Shown: positions 54,276 through 62,396 of the stretch, one piece after another
Layout: every line of letters begins with the position of its first letter
Numbering within the stretch: position 1 is the stretch's first letter
From: Enterosoma sp963544395
GTDB taxonomy: Bacteria > Bacillota_I > Bacilli_A > RFN20 > CAG-288
Assembly: GCA_963544395.1 (NCBI GenBank)
Contig: CAUUFA010000002.1
Coordinates: 90,751 to 154,750, forward strand
Direction: 5' to 3'
Length of the DNA: 64,000 nt
Translations under genes and position numbers: made by a program
Notes under the pieces: generated by a model
Told to the model about the DNA's origin: nothing
Databases searched by the model: none
What the model saw: the letters and a program-made list of their open reading frames with translations, nothing else

Positions 54276-55013
54276 ATGTCGAGCGAACAGGAACGCAGAG
54301 ATCAGTTCCTTCGGGAATTCAAAGACCTCGAATCGAGGCTGATCAAGATATCCAACCTCAAGGATGACTATGTTTCCTATTCCCGCGCCATCCATCAGAT
54401 CTACTATAAACGCCTCAATCCGGTCATCTCGGATTTTAATACGTTTGAATTCCTCAAGACCGCCGGCGATCTGCGCAACATCCTCTCTCACAAGAACGAC
54501 GTCTGCTCACCAAGCGGAGCCTTCATGGCTGAGTTTCACCGCATTTCCAACGCCATCCTTAATCCTGTCAAAGCCTATGATATCGCCACAAAATCCCTCT
54601 CCTTCTGCCGGCTCGGCGATCCCTTGGTTCGGGTTTTATCGACGATGGATGAACAGAAGCTTTCCCATATGCCGGTCCTTGACGATGACGGAAGTGTCTT
54701 AAGTGTCTTCTCCCGCAACTCCCTGTTTGATCAGGCGCTTTCCGGAAGAACGATGGATCATCTTGACGAGCTCACCATCCGCGACTTCCAAGACGTCATC
54801 GGCCTTGAGTCCCATCGGAATGAGACCTTTGTCTTCGTTTCCCGCTATCGGAACGCCGAAGAGCTCTTGCCACTGATGGTCAAGACCAAAGCCCATCAGA
54901 AGATGGTCTCCGTCCTCTTCGTCACCCAGAACGGACTGCCCAAAGAGAGGCTGCTTGGCCTCATCACTCTGACCGACTTAGCCAAGTACTCTCAGGACTC
55001 CGGAAATGCCTGA
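54276..55013 (+). CDS. CBS-domain protein
   Basis: The 245-residue protein has an N-terminal helical region (1-95, with LRNILSHKNDV, reminiscent of small helical nucleotide-linked domains). Two CBS-like repeats follow (about 110-240), with MPVLDDDGSVLSVFS and LLGLITLTDLAKY. CBS pairs bind adenosyl ligands and regulate partners. It starts 11 bases after the Mrp stop with AAGGAGA as ribosome site, so it shares that transcript. The partner is unknown. Confidence 0.78.
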   Translation: MSSEQERRDQFLREFKDLESRLIKISNLKDDYVSYSRAIHQIYYKRLNPVISDFNTFEFLKTAGDLRNILSHKNDVCSPSGAFMAEFHRISNAILNPVKAYDIATKSLSFCRLGDPLVRVLSTMDEQKLSHMPVLDDDGSVLSVFSRNSLFDQALSGRTMDHLDELTIRDFQDVIGLESHRNETFVFVSRYRNAEELLPLMVKTKAHQKMVSVLFVTQNGLPKERLLGLITLTDLAKYSQDSGNA

Positions 55014-55044
55014 TCGGATCTGATTCCCATCTCCTCAAACCACA

Positions 55045-55090
55045 GCAAAAAAGCCGCCCCAACCTATCTTGCGATATCGCTGGGACGGCT
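55045..55090. terminator. Terminator between CBS and SDR genes
   Basis: AGCCGCCCCA (55052-55061) pairs with TGGGACGGCT (55081-55090) with one mismatch. The minus strand has a good T-run (TTTTTT), while the plus strand has CTCTTT. Confidence 0.7.
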
Positions 55091-55115
55091 CTTTCGTTTC
55101 GCTCAGAAGATGATA

Positions 55116-55964
55116 TTATACGCCGGAATAAGCGTTGAATCCGCCATCGATCGGCAGGACAACTCCGTTGACAAACGAGCTGGCGTCTGAAGAGGCTAAA
55201 AAGAAGATGGCCCCTGAAAGCTCCTCGGGTTTTCCAAAGCGGTCCATCGGTGTGTTCCGAAGGATTTTTTCCGTCCTTGCGGTCGGCTTACCCTCCTCAG
55301 TGAAGAGGAGCTTCTGATTCTGGGCGGTGACAAAGAAGCCGGGGGCGATCGCGTTGCAGCGAATGCCGACCTTGGCGAAGTGAACGGCGAGCCGCTCGGT
55401 CAGATTTGAGATGGCGGCCTTAGCGCCGGAATATGCCGGAATCTTCGTTAACGGGGTGAACGCATTCATCGAGGAGATGTTGATGATGGAACAGCCAATG
55501 CGATTCATCATGTCCCGAGCGAATTCCTGAATCGGAAGCAGAGTGCCCATATAGTTGAGCGAGAACACGAAGCTGATCCCATCCTGATCGAGATCGAAGA
55601 AGGTCTTCATCTTTCCTTCATCCTCAGGGACGAAGAACTCATCATCCGTCGTTGCCTTCGGATTGTTTCCGTCAGCTCCGTTGATCAGGATATCAACCTT
55701 TCCAAGATCCTTGAGAATATCTAGATGTGCGGTGTGGATAGGGTCCTTCTCCAAAACGTCGCACTCATAGGCGAAAGCGATACCGCCATTCGATCTGATT
55801 TTCTCGGCTAACACCTGAGCCTTCTCCTTGGTGCGATCGAGGATCGCGACTTTGGCTCCGGCTGCGGCAAGAGCTTCGCTCATCATGCTGCATAAGACAC
55901 CGGCAGCCCCAGTGATGGCGATGACTTTTCCTCTTAAATCTTCAGCAAACTGCGGTAATTTCAT
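55116..55964 (-). CDS. SDR oxidoreductase, probable D-mannonate oxidoreductase
   Basis: This 282-residue short-chain dehydrogenase has ITGAAGVLCSMM at the N-terminus (cofactor turn, last Gly replaced by Cys), INGADGNNP, INISSMN with the catalytic Ser, and YSGAK with Tyr and Lys. SDR proteins encoded beside uxuA, such as Bacillus YjmF, reduce D-fructuronate to D-mannonate. That is the likely role, inferred from context. GAGGAAAA precedes the ATG. It starts 9 bases after uxuA in one operon. Confidence 0.85.
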   Translation of the reverse strand: MKLPQFAEDLRGKVIAITGAAGVLCSMMSEALAAAGAKVAILDRTKEKAQVLAEKIRSNGGIAFAYECDVLEKDPIHTAHLDILKDLGKVDILINGADGNNPKATTDDEFFVPEDEGKMKTFFDLDQDGISFVFSLNYMGTLLPIQEFARDMMNRIGCSIINISSMNAFTPLTKIPAYSGAKAAISNLTERLAVHFAKVGIRCNAIAPGFFVTAQNQKLLFTEEGKPTARTEKILRNTPMDRFGKPEELSGAIFFLASSDASSFVNGVVLPIDGGFNAYSGV

Positions 55965-55973
55965 AAGTTTTCC

Positions 55974-57014
55974 TCACTTTTCCAGTTTATCTAAAGTCTC
56001 CCAGATGCCCGTGATATACATCGCGCCTAAGGCTCTGTCGTAAAGTCCGTATCCCGGCTTCGCCTGCTCGTTCCAGATCATTCTTCCGTGGTCCGGACGG
56101 ATGTAGCCTTGATAATGAACGTCATGCAGTGCTTTGACAATCTTGACCATATCCAGGGAACCATCATAGGAGTAATGCGCCGCCTCTTCGAAGGAATGTT
56201 CACCGACCTGCCTGACATTGCGGATGTGGGCGAAGTGGATGCGACCCATCTTCGCATATTTTGAGATCATCGAGACAATATCGTTTTTTACGGTCGTACC
56301 TAATGATCCGGTGCAGAAGGTGAGACCGTTATGAGGATCATCGACGAGGGAGAGGAAGCGATCTAGATTCTTTTCGCAGGTGATGAGCCGTGGAATACCA
56401 AAGATCGGCCAAGCCGGATCATCCGGATGAATGGCCATGTTCACATGGCACTCACTGGCAACCGGGATGATCTCCTCCAAGAAGAGCTGAAGATTGTGCC
56501 AAAGCCCCTCTTCCCCAAGCGCCTGATACTTTTTGATCAAGGTGCTGACTTCCTCCGGTTTATAAGAGGAATCCCAACCTGGCAGCGCAAGCTTCGTTGG
56601 GTCCATCTTGGCGACATCTTTCTCATAATAGACGAGAGACTTTGAGCCATCGGCATTGACATGGTCAAGCTGAGATCTCGTCCAATCGAAGATCGGCGTG
56701 AAGTTGTAGCAGATACAGCTGACACCGAACTCCGACAATGTACGGATATTCGCTTTGAAGTTTTCAATGTGCCTGAGATAATCGCCCTCTCTCAGCTTGA
56801 TGTCCTCGGAGACCGGAACCGATTCGATCACTTCCATCTCCAGTCCTGAGGCATGGACCGTATCCGCAAGCTTTTTCACCTCTTCTTTCGGCCAAGCTTC
56901 ACCGACTTTCACGGAATAAAGCGCCGTGACAACACCGCTCATACCGGGGATCTGCCGAATGTCGCTTAGCGTATTCTTATCGTTATAGCCATACCAGCGG
57001 AATGTCATTTTCAT
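55974..57014 (-). CDS. uxuA: Mannonate dehydratase
   Basis: This 346-residue TIM-barrel enzyme has MTFRWYG, the metal-site segments CYNFTPIFDWTR and NMAIHPDDPAWP, FCTGSLG and the late RPDHGRMIW. It dehydrates D-mannonate to 2-keto-3-deoxygluconate in hexuronate breakdown. With the SDR it covers fructuronate to KDG. The isomerase, kinase and aldolase of the pathway are not in the window. Two ATGs lie two codons apart and cannot be told apart with confidence. Confidence 0.94.
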   Translation of the reverse strand: MKMTFRWYGYNDKNTLSDIRQIPGMSGVVTALYSVKVGEAWPKEEVKKLADTVHASGLEMEVIESVPVSEDIKLREGDYLRHIENFKANIRTLSEFGVSCICYNFTPIFDWTRSQLDHVNADGSKSLVYYEKDVAKMDPTKLALPGWDSSYKPEEVSTLIKKYQALGEEGLWHNLQLFLEEIIPVASECHVNMAIHPDDPAWPIFGIPRLITCEKNLDRFLSLVDDPHNGLTFCTGSLGTTVKNDIVSMISKYAKMGRIHFAHIRNVRQVGEHSFEEAAHYSYDGSLDMVKIVKALHDVHYQGYIRPDHGRMIWNEQAKPGYGLYDRALGAMYITGIWETLDKLEK

Positions 57015-57371
57015 AGAGAAAAACCTACCTTTTTCCTACCGGAAATAATATAACCAACGCTGTGACATCTGTGTAAGCAACAAATCAAAATATATGCAAA
57101 AAGCCAAGAGGGATCGGTGGAATTTCCCATATGCAATTTGATGAATTCTATGAATTCCTATTTCCTATTTAACAAAAATGCTTTAAACCGATTTTGATAT
57201 ATGAATAAAATAGACTTAGCTAGTGCTGCCTTTCCGTTGATGATAATTGTATTGAACCTTTGTTTGATATTTAGAATTGATTCTATTAAAGCGAAGTCAT
57301 TTTGTCTGCCTTAGATACTTCAAATTTGACTTGTTCTGTTTTGAAAGCTAAAATAAAAAAAGGGGGGATTT
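57015..57371. other. AT-rich gap at the start of the accessory region
   Basis: Base composition shifts sharply to AT here. No tRNA or att repeat is visible. A 37-residue reading frame (57201-57314) has a hydrophobic stretch but no ribosome site, and I do not call it a gene. Confidence 0.5.
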
Positions 57372-58391
57372 ATGCAACGACTATTGTTGGTTTCGTTTAT
57401 GGCCTGCCAAATAAGCACGCCTTTTTTTGGAAAAGAAGACCTAAAGACCAATTGCCTCTGCTCAATCTTCGGTTCCCGCTCTATCACTTTGCAAGATAGT
57501 AAAGAGATTCTGATTAATGGTATGAATTTGTGTTTTGAACAATTCTTGGACTCAACGAGAACTGTGGGTACTGTAATATATCATAATGAGAAAAAAATCG
57601 AGAATATTCTTGCAATATTCCATAACAATACTATTAATGAAACGATAACCGACAAATTATTGGTTAATTCAATTTTATCGGATGAGAATGTCGTTAATAA
57701 AATAAGCCATGAAACAAATAAGAGACCTCTTGCAGAAATTCCCTTCTCTCAAAGTTATTCTTATCCTACGTTTGACTCGTCTAAATTCTTTCCGGTTGAT
57801 GTCGGGCAGCATTTGACAAGTGAACACAATCATTATATTGCCTATTCGCGTATTATCGATGTCCCAAACTATATGAATACTCAGTTTAACAATAATGGTT
57901 GTTCTCCTACCGCAATGGCAATGTATCTTTCTTACATTCATCGATCCTGCCCAGAAGCAAACTCATTGGTTGAACTTACAAATAATGATTATTTACCGCT
58001 TAAACATACTGACAACATGGCATTAGTCAATTCCTTTATTCATTATTTAGGAGTTCACTATCTACATACAGATAACGAAGGGACATTTCCAATCAACATT
58101 CGCTCTGGTAATAATGCATATCTTTATGATCATGGTTACCATCTTTATTCTGTGGAGAGACAAGGACCTGAGTATTACGATACTTTTCAAAAGGTAATTA
58201 ATAAAACAGCTAATCCCGTACAGATTGATCTTCCAGGGCATTCTGAAACAGCAATCGGATATCGTCGAATTTACGCTAATCAGAATATCAAAGATCTCGT
58301 CATTGTACATCCGGTTTCAAATGACATGATGCTGGAGATTGAGATTGAATCATCGCTCATTAAGCATTACTATGCAATAAGGAGAATTTAA
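57372..58391 (+). CDS. C39-like cysteine peptidase, AT-rich
   Basis: The 339-residue product follows a strong GGGGGG ribosome site. The last 170 residues look like a papain-fold C39_2-type peptidase: Q171 and C177 in QFNNNGCSPTAMAM (oxyanion Gln and nucleophile Cys), H290 in LPGHSETAIGY, and N317/D318 in HPVSND. Residues 1-165 are unrecognised, and the short hydrophobic start could be a weak signal peptide. Composition is much richer in AT than the chromosome to the left, so it was probably acquired. It is next to a lipoprotein gene. A bacteriocin-leader or surface-protein protease are both possible. Confidence 0.6.
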   Translation: MQRLLLVSFMACQISTPFFGKEDLKTNCLCSIFGSRSITLQDSKEILINGMNLCFEQFLDSTRTVGTVIYHNEKKIENILAIFHNNTINETITDKLLVNSILSDENVVNKISHETNKRPLAEIPFSQSYSYPTFDSSKFFPVDVGQHLTSEHNHYIAYSRIIDVPNYMNTQFNNNGCSPTAMAMYLSYIHRSCPEANSLVELTNNDYLPLKHTDNMALVNSFIHYLGVHYLHTDNEGTFPINIRSGNNAYLYDHGYHLYSVERQGPEYYDTFQKVINKTANPVQIDLPGHSETAIGYRRIYANQNIKDLVIVHPVSNDMMLEIEIESSLIKHYYAIRRI

Positions 58392-58398
58392 CCGAAAC

Positions 58399-58884
58399 AT
58401 GAGAAAACGAAAGAAAACACTGATTCAATCTCTATTCTGTTCTCTTCTTCTTTTATCGTCATGCGTGAAAAGCAGTAAACTTCCCTCGTATCAGCAAGTC
58501 AAATCCTTCGGTTTTGTCGTCGATTCAAGACTTCATCTCAATTTTTATGACTACGAAAACAAAAAATCGGACCTCTATCTTCAGATTTCCCAGTATGTTT
58601 CCAAAAAGCACAGTTATAAAAGCATGAAGCCAAGGATCGGCTATCTCGGTGCAGGATACTATCGAATTGAATACCTCGATGGCTCACTCCTTGGCATCAC
58701 TTCTAATACTGGGGGATTCCTGATCAGCAATGTCTCTATGTTCGGAAACAAGGATTGGTATATGGTTGACGATTCTTCTTCGGAGATTAAATCCTTTTAC
58801 AAAAACATGATCGATATTCGGTCAGTCGTCACTAAGGATGAAGGAATCGACCACAGCTACAACCTTTATCCCGAGCTAGGCTAA
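58399..58884 (+). CDS. Small lipoprotein of unknown function
   Basis: The 161-residue product has a basic start, a hydrophobic stretch and a lipobox LLSSC ending at Cys22, so it should be lipid-anchored outside the membrane. The rest has no family that I recognise. Composition is nearer to the host than that of its neighbours. It starts 8 bases after the C39-like gene, and GGAG lies in the end of that gene, so the two are probably cotranscribed and may act together at the surface. Confidence 0.65.
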   Translation: MRKRKKTLIQSLFCSLLLLSSCVKSSKLPSYQQVKSFGFVVDSRLHLNFYDYENKKSDLYLQISQYVSKKHSYKSMKPRIGYLGAGYYRIEYLDGSLLGITSNTGGFLISNVSMFGNKDWYMVDDSSSEIKSFYKNMIDIRSVVTKDEGIDHSYNLYPELG

Positions 58885-58953
58885 GCCGGCCTGCTCAAAG
58901 AAGTAGAGCTTAGAACAAGACTTACAAAGCACAGTCCAACAAGAAACAATTTT

Positions 58954-59619
58954 TTACTTTTTATAGTAACCTCCTTTTTTTAATGTTTCTATTCCTCTTA
59001 AAATAAAATCTTGACTAAATGGGTAAGGATTCACATCTTTGTTTATTTTTAATATTTCTTCATAACTTTTTAGAAGCTTTACTTTTGTTTCTTTTTCTAT
59101 AAACACCGAATTAGAGTATTCATAAATTGAATCAGTATATGAAAATAAATTACAAGAAATTATTTGATATAAATTATCTGTTCTTTTTTTAATATAGTCT
59201 ACGTAAATCCCCGACTGAGATATTTTCATTTGTCCATTTTCTGATATATGAAAAATACAAGATAATTCATAAAAAGATGTTAGTTGAAAAACAAAATCAT
59301 TTTGAATATAAAATAAAAGACTAACATCATTATCGACATGTTTAACAAAAACTAATTTGTTTTGTGAAAATATATATTCAATATAAGTTGTAGATTTTGG
59401 CTTTTTAGTAGAAAGACAACTTGAAGGAGTAGAAATATTTGTGCAGAAGTCAATTAAGTAATTAAAATGCCCAAGACCATAATAATTTTTCTTGTTTGAA
59501 GTCTTAGTAAATAAGGATAACGAAAATTTTTGTTTCTTTATTTCATTATGAAAATCAAAAGAAGAAAACTTCTTCCAAATAGAAATCCCTTCCATTTGCA
59601 ATTTTAAATATTTATTCAT
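58954..59619 (-). CDS. Unknown AT-rich protein at prophage end, own promoter
   Basis: The 221-residue product is rich in Lys, Phe, Tyr and Ser, without membrane segments or a family that I recognise. It stands where an endolysin gene usually follows the holin, but it has no lysozyme, amidase or CHAP motif. It has a near-perfect promoter of its own (59636-59664), unlike the tail genes. That arrangement is typical of moron genes expressed from a silent prophage. Confidence 0.6.
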   Translation of the reverse strand: MNKYLKLQMEGISIWKKFSSFDFHNEIKKQKFSLSLFTKTSNKKNYYGLGHFNYLIDFCTNISTPSSCLSTKKPKSTTYIEYIFSQNKLVFVKHVDNDVSLLFYIQNDFVFQLTSFYELSCIFHISENGQMKISQSGIYVDYIKKRTDNLYQIISCNLFSYTDSIYEYSNSVFIEKETKVKLLKSYEEILKINKDVNPYPFSQDFILRGIETLKKGGYYKK

Positions 59620-59635
59620 TTAACCCACTAATGTA

Positions 59636-59664
59636 ATTATATAACATGAATACTTTTAATGCAA
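59636..59664 (-). promoter_or_regulatory. Consensus promoter inside the prophage late region
   Basis: Minus-strand TTGCAT (59659-59664) and a perfect TATAAT (59636-59641) are 17 bases apart. Transcription should start about 10 bases before the ATG of the 58954-59619 gene. Confidence 0.75.
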
Positions 59665-59675
59665 AACCTTTCAAT

Positions 59676-60068
59676 TTATGCCTTGGTAGATGCGTTCTTA
59701 AGTGTATTTATGCTTGCCTCAATCTGGGTAGTAATCCAAGTATCGACATCACCAAAGTTGGTTTTAATATAGTTTTTGATATCTTCACTTAATTGAGAAA
59801 GAACGATATCTTTAGCTTTATTAAGAGCGATTAATTGAGCATCTTTTCCAAAGTTACCTTCTTTCTTTAAAGCTTCAACATAGGTTTGAAAGACACATTT
59901 GACTGCATCTAAAACAATTGTGGTTGCTTCAGTTGTATATTTTTCAGTTTTCTCGTTATCAATCTTACTAGAAATCCATTTGATAAGTTTAGATCCTAGT
60001 AATGTGATAAGTGGAATTACTACTGCTGTTACTACACAGCTTAAAACAATTAAAAGTATTTCATTCAT
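59676..60068 (-). CDS. Phage holin, LLH-like
   Basis: This 130-residue protein has one N-terminal membrane helix (about 4-25) followed by a long charged helical tail, the layout of LL-H family holins. It should form the membrane lesion at the end of the lytic cycle. The ATG overlaps the upstream gene by 8 bases. An endolysin is not seen after it. Confidence 0.75.
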   Translation of the reverse strand: MNEILLIVLSCVVTAVVIPLITLLGSKLIKWISSKIDNEKTEKYTTEATTIVLDAVKCVFQTYVEALKKEGNFGKDAQLIALNKAKDIVLSQLSEDIKNYIKTNFGDVDTWITTQIEASINTLKNASTKA

Positions 60069-60378
60069 GATTTGCTCCTCCTTTTATTTCATCATGTAAT
60101 TCAGTGATTCTTTTATGAGCGTTCTTAGTTGATTCTTCGACTTTAACTAGCCTATTTGAAAGCTCAGTATATCTTTCTTCTAAGTGGTTTAATGACTTTT
60201 CAATTCTATCGATAGAAGATTTGATATAACCTATCTCACTAAGCATTACTCCCTCATTTTTACCTTCATCTTTATGTTCTTGTTTATTGCTTCTTTTAAA
60301 AGCTAAATAGGCAAATAAAATGCTAGAGATAGTTCCTAGCACCGAGATGATGGTTAAAACAATTTCTGTACTATCCAT
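60061..60378 (-). CDS. XhlA-like holin-associated membrane protein
   Basis: This 105-residue protein has an N-terminal membrane helix (about 5-26), then a charged coiled-coil region (about 45-98). This is like XhlA/haemolysin-type lysis proteins, though with the helix at the N-terminus instead of the C-terminus. It overlaps the holin gene and the nucleotidyltransferase gene by 8 bases on each side, so all three are translated together. Confidence 0.6.
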   Translation of the reverse strand: MDSTEIVLTIISVLGTISSILFAYLAFKRSNKQEHKDEGKNEGVMLSEIGYIKSSIDRIEKSLNHLEERYTELSNRLVKVEESTKNAHKRITELHDEIKGGANHE

Positions 60379-61060
60379 CTTTTAATCCCTCCTTAAATTC
60401 GTATATTTCATCTAGATATTTTTCAAGTTTTGTATTTAGTTCTTTCCTTCTGTTTTCATTATTCCAGTTGAGTTTATAATCGATTTCCTCATCAAAATAA
60501 GACTTAGGAAGATCTAAAGAAAAGACACCTGTTTTCTTATAATTTTCTATTTGCCCTCTCATTCTAATAACGTGATAGAACTTCTTCCCAACTTGAAATT
60601 CGCCATTAAAACAAAAAGCAAAATATTCATAGAAATTTGTTAAAAAACCTTTCAGATTTTTATTAAAATCAAAGTTTTTGTACTCTTCATAAATGTCTTT
60701 ATACTCTTCATTAAGTCCTATCAAAGTATCAGGAAGTCCTAAAACATCATCAATGAAACTTCTCTTATATTGTGAAATAAGACTATTTGGATTTAGCCTA
60801 TCTAATATTGACCTCACGCCATAAATAAAAACATCAGTACCGCTTATATTAGTCTTAAAGGTTCCGTTTAAATCATCAACCACTACATTGATGTCATAGT
60901 CGCTCTTACCGCTTATGAAAGTCCCATAGCACACACTACCTCCAAAATACATAAAAGCCATCTTAAGTCCTGGAAGAGCTGACATAATGGACTTTATAAT
61001 TTTCCTTTTATCTAATGTCGCAATTAACTTATTTCTTTTTAAAACTATCTCTTTAATCAT
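60371..61060 (-). CDS. Phage-encoded nucleotidyltransferase, RlaP-like
   Basis: The 229-residue protein has a polymerase-beta-type nucleotidyltransferase head: GGSVCYGTFISGKSDYDIN with Gly-Ser at 41-42, D54 and D56, and a probable third acid at D76. The helical tail with YHVIRMRGQIENYKKTG resembles the RlaP family (RNA-repair-associated polymerase). It transfers a nucleotide to an unknown target. Its place between tail and holin genes, in one overlapping cotranscribed set, is unusual. Tail or host modification, or a role against host defence, are possible. Confidence 0.75.
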   Translation of the reverse strand: MIKEIVLKRNKLIATLDKRKIIKSIMSALPGLKMAFMYFGGSVCYGTFISGKSDYDINVVVDDLNGTFKTNISGTDVFIYGVRSILDRLNPNSLISQYKRSFIDDVLGLPDTLIGLNEEYKDIYEEYKNFDFNKNLKGFLTNFYEYFAFCFNGEFQVGKKFYHVIRMRGQIENYKKTGVFSLDLPKSYFDEEIDYKLNWNNENRRKELNTKLEKYLDEIYEFKEGLKDG

Positions 61061-61334
61061 CTATTCCATCCTCCAAACCGATAACATTTTCTTTCAGCCA
61101 CTTATATCCAGCCTTAAAAACATCACCAATTAAAAAGGATTCATAATCTTCCTTAGGAATTAAGATATCGATTGTGTCTATTGGATCACATCCTTTATCT
61201 CTAGTTTCCTTAGAAACGTATGAACCCACACATATAACTACTTCTTTATCTATAGCATTAAGCGATATATTTGTTATTCGGTGATAACTTGGCTTAATAC
61301 CATAGCTTGAATTAAGTTCTTTTATGATTGCCAT
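61053..61334 (-). CDS. Small phage protein of tail region
   Basis: This 93-residue protein beginning MAIIKELNSSYG recalls small proteins often encoded next to phage tail fibre genes. It has no motif of known function. Its end overlaps the nucleotidyltransferase start by 8 bases, and the ribosome site of that gene (GGAGG) is read as part of its last codons. Confidence 0.65.
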   Translation of the reverse strand: MAIIKELNSSYGIKPSYHRITNISLNAIDKEVVICVGSYVSKETRDKGCDPIDTIDILIPKEDYESFLIGDVFKAGYKWLKENVIGLEDGIDD

Positions 61335-61343
61335 AGTAAACTC

Positions 61344-61532
61344 CTAACTAGATGTCGTTTCACCGCTACTAGAGGAGCTACTTGTGATGCTATTAGTATT
61401 AACGCACATTATTCCTTTCGAGCATCTTACATAAAGTTTACCTGTAGAATAATCAACAGCTAGCTCTCCATTTCTTGTCAGATTAGATGTTGTCGGAACC
61501 TTAGTGCCTCTTTTAACGATAATAGTCGCCAT
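61344..61532 (-). CDS. Short fibre-like phage protein
   Basis: The 62-residue protein starts MATIIVKRGTKV and has NGELAVDYSTGKLYV, a pattern seen at the N-terminus of many phage tail fibres. It ends in a Ser-rich tail. Its first 45 residues match the start of the larger fibre gene upstream in pattern, so it may be a cut-down paralogue. It starts at the stop of that gene (TAATG). Confidence 0.65.
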   Translation of the reverse strand: MATIIVKRGTKVPTTSNLTRNGELAVDYSTGKLYVRCSKGIMCVNTNSITSSSSSSGETTSS

Positions 61533-62383
61533 TAGTAAGTCCCTCCATCAATTGTCGAACTTGGAGTCAGAACTGCTGATTTATTGATACCTATTTCAAA
61601 CTTCCTGTTCTTTAAGTTATAACATTCGTCATAAACCGACCTGATATAAAGACCATTATTAATAGTGTTGCTATCAAAGTTAGAAGCATTTTCATCATAA
61701 ATTGCTGCTCTACTTCCGATGATTTCAGAGATATACATGTTCTCAAGTTGCTCTCTTTGCGCAGCATTAAGATGGGTGTTATCACCTTTATGAGAATTAA
61801 ATGTGCTCGTTGAAACGCCTCCTAACTCACTTAATGAAATATTAACTGCTCCTGTCTTACCGTTAACGGAAGTTGCTTTGTCTGTTGGACTTTTTAGTTT
61901 TTGCCAGTTTGCTAAAGTTGAATATGGTTCGCCTTTTAAAATAAATGTTTTAGATAAGTCATTTCTAATACAAATATCACCTGTTTCAGCTTGGCTAAGT
62001 TTAAGCATCTCATCTTGACTACTTACAACAAAGGTATTTGTAATTGCAATTCTAGGAATAATGCTACTAGAAAGGAAACCATCACTATCAACGACTGGTA
62101 TTTGACCTTCACCATTTCCAACATCATATTTACTTGCCGTTCCTAAATCGAGTTCATTGATCTTTGAATTTAAAACTGAGGTTAGGTTATTAGAGTTTAC
62201 AAATTCAAAGTAATCACTAGCGCTAAGCGGATTTGAACTTGATCCTGTCTTATTGGCTTTAGCGATATATAAATTACCACCATTTAAGTCAATTAAAGGC
62301 TCACCTTGTTTAATGGTTCCACTTGTACCAGTTAATGGACCACTTCCACTAGTAGTTTCTCTTCTAAGTTGTATTGTTGCCAT
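61532..62383 (-). CDS. Phage tail fibre/collar-type protein
   Basis: This 283-residue protein starts MATIQLRRETTSG and has QGEPLIDLNGGNLYIA, then SVNGKTGAVNISLSELGG in the middle, a typical fibre-shaft pattern. Ser/Thr/Asn-rich sequence surrounds it. It is probably part of the receptor-binding fibre. It ends DGGTY, whose Gly codons (GGAGGG) are also the ribosome site for the next gene. Confidence 0.75.
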   Translation of the reverse strand: MATIQLRRETTSGSGPLTGTSGTIKQGEPLIDLNGGNLYIAKANKTGSSSNPLSASDYFEFVNSNNLTSVLNSKINELDLGTASKYDVGNGEGQIPVVDSDGFLSSSIIPRIAITNTFVVSSQDEMLKLSQAETGDICIRNDLSKTFILKGEPYSTLANWQKLKSPTDKATSVNGKTGAVNISLSELGGVSTSTFNSHKGDNTHLNAAQREQLENMYISEIIGSRAAIYDENASNFDSNTINNGLYIRSVYDECYNLKNRKFEIGINKSAVLTPSSTIDGGTY

Positions 62384-62396
62384 TTAAATCTCCTCC

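Noticed and set aside
57015..58960. A tRNA or direct-repeat attachment site at the prophage edge
   Set aside because: No cloverleaf or CCA end was found. A repeat cannot be judged because the other prophage end lies outside the window.
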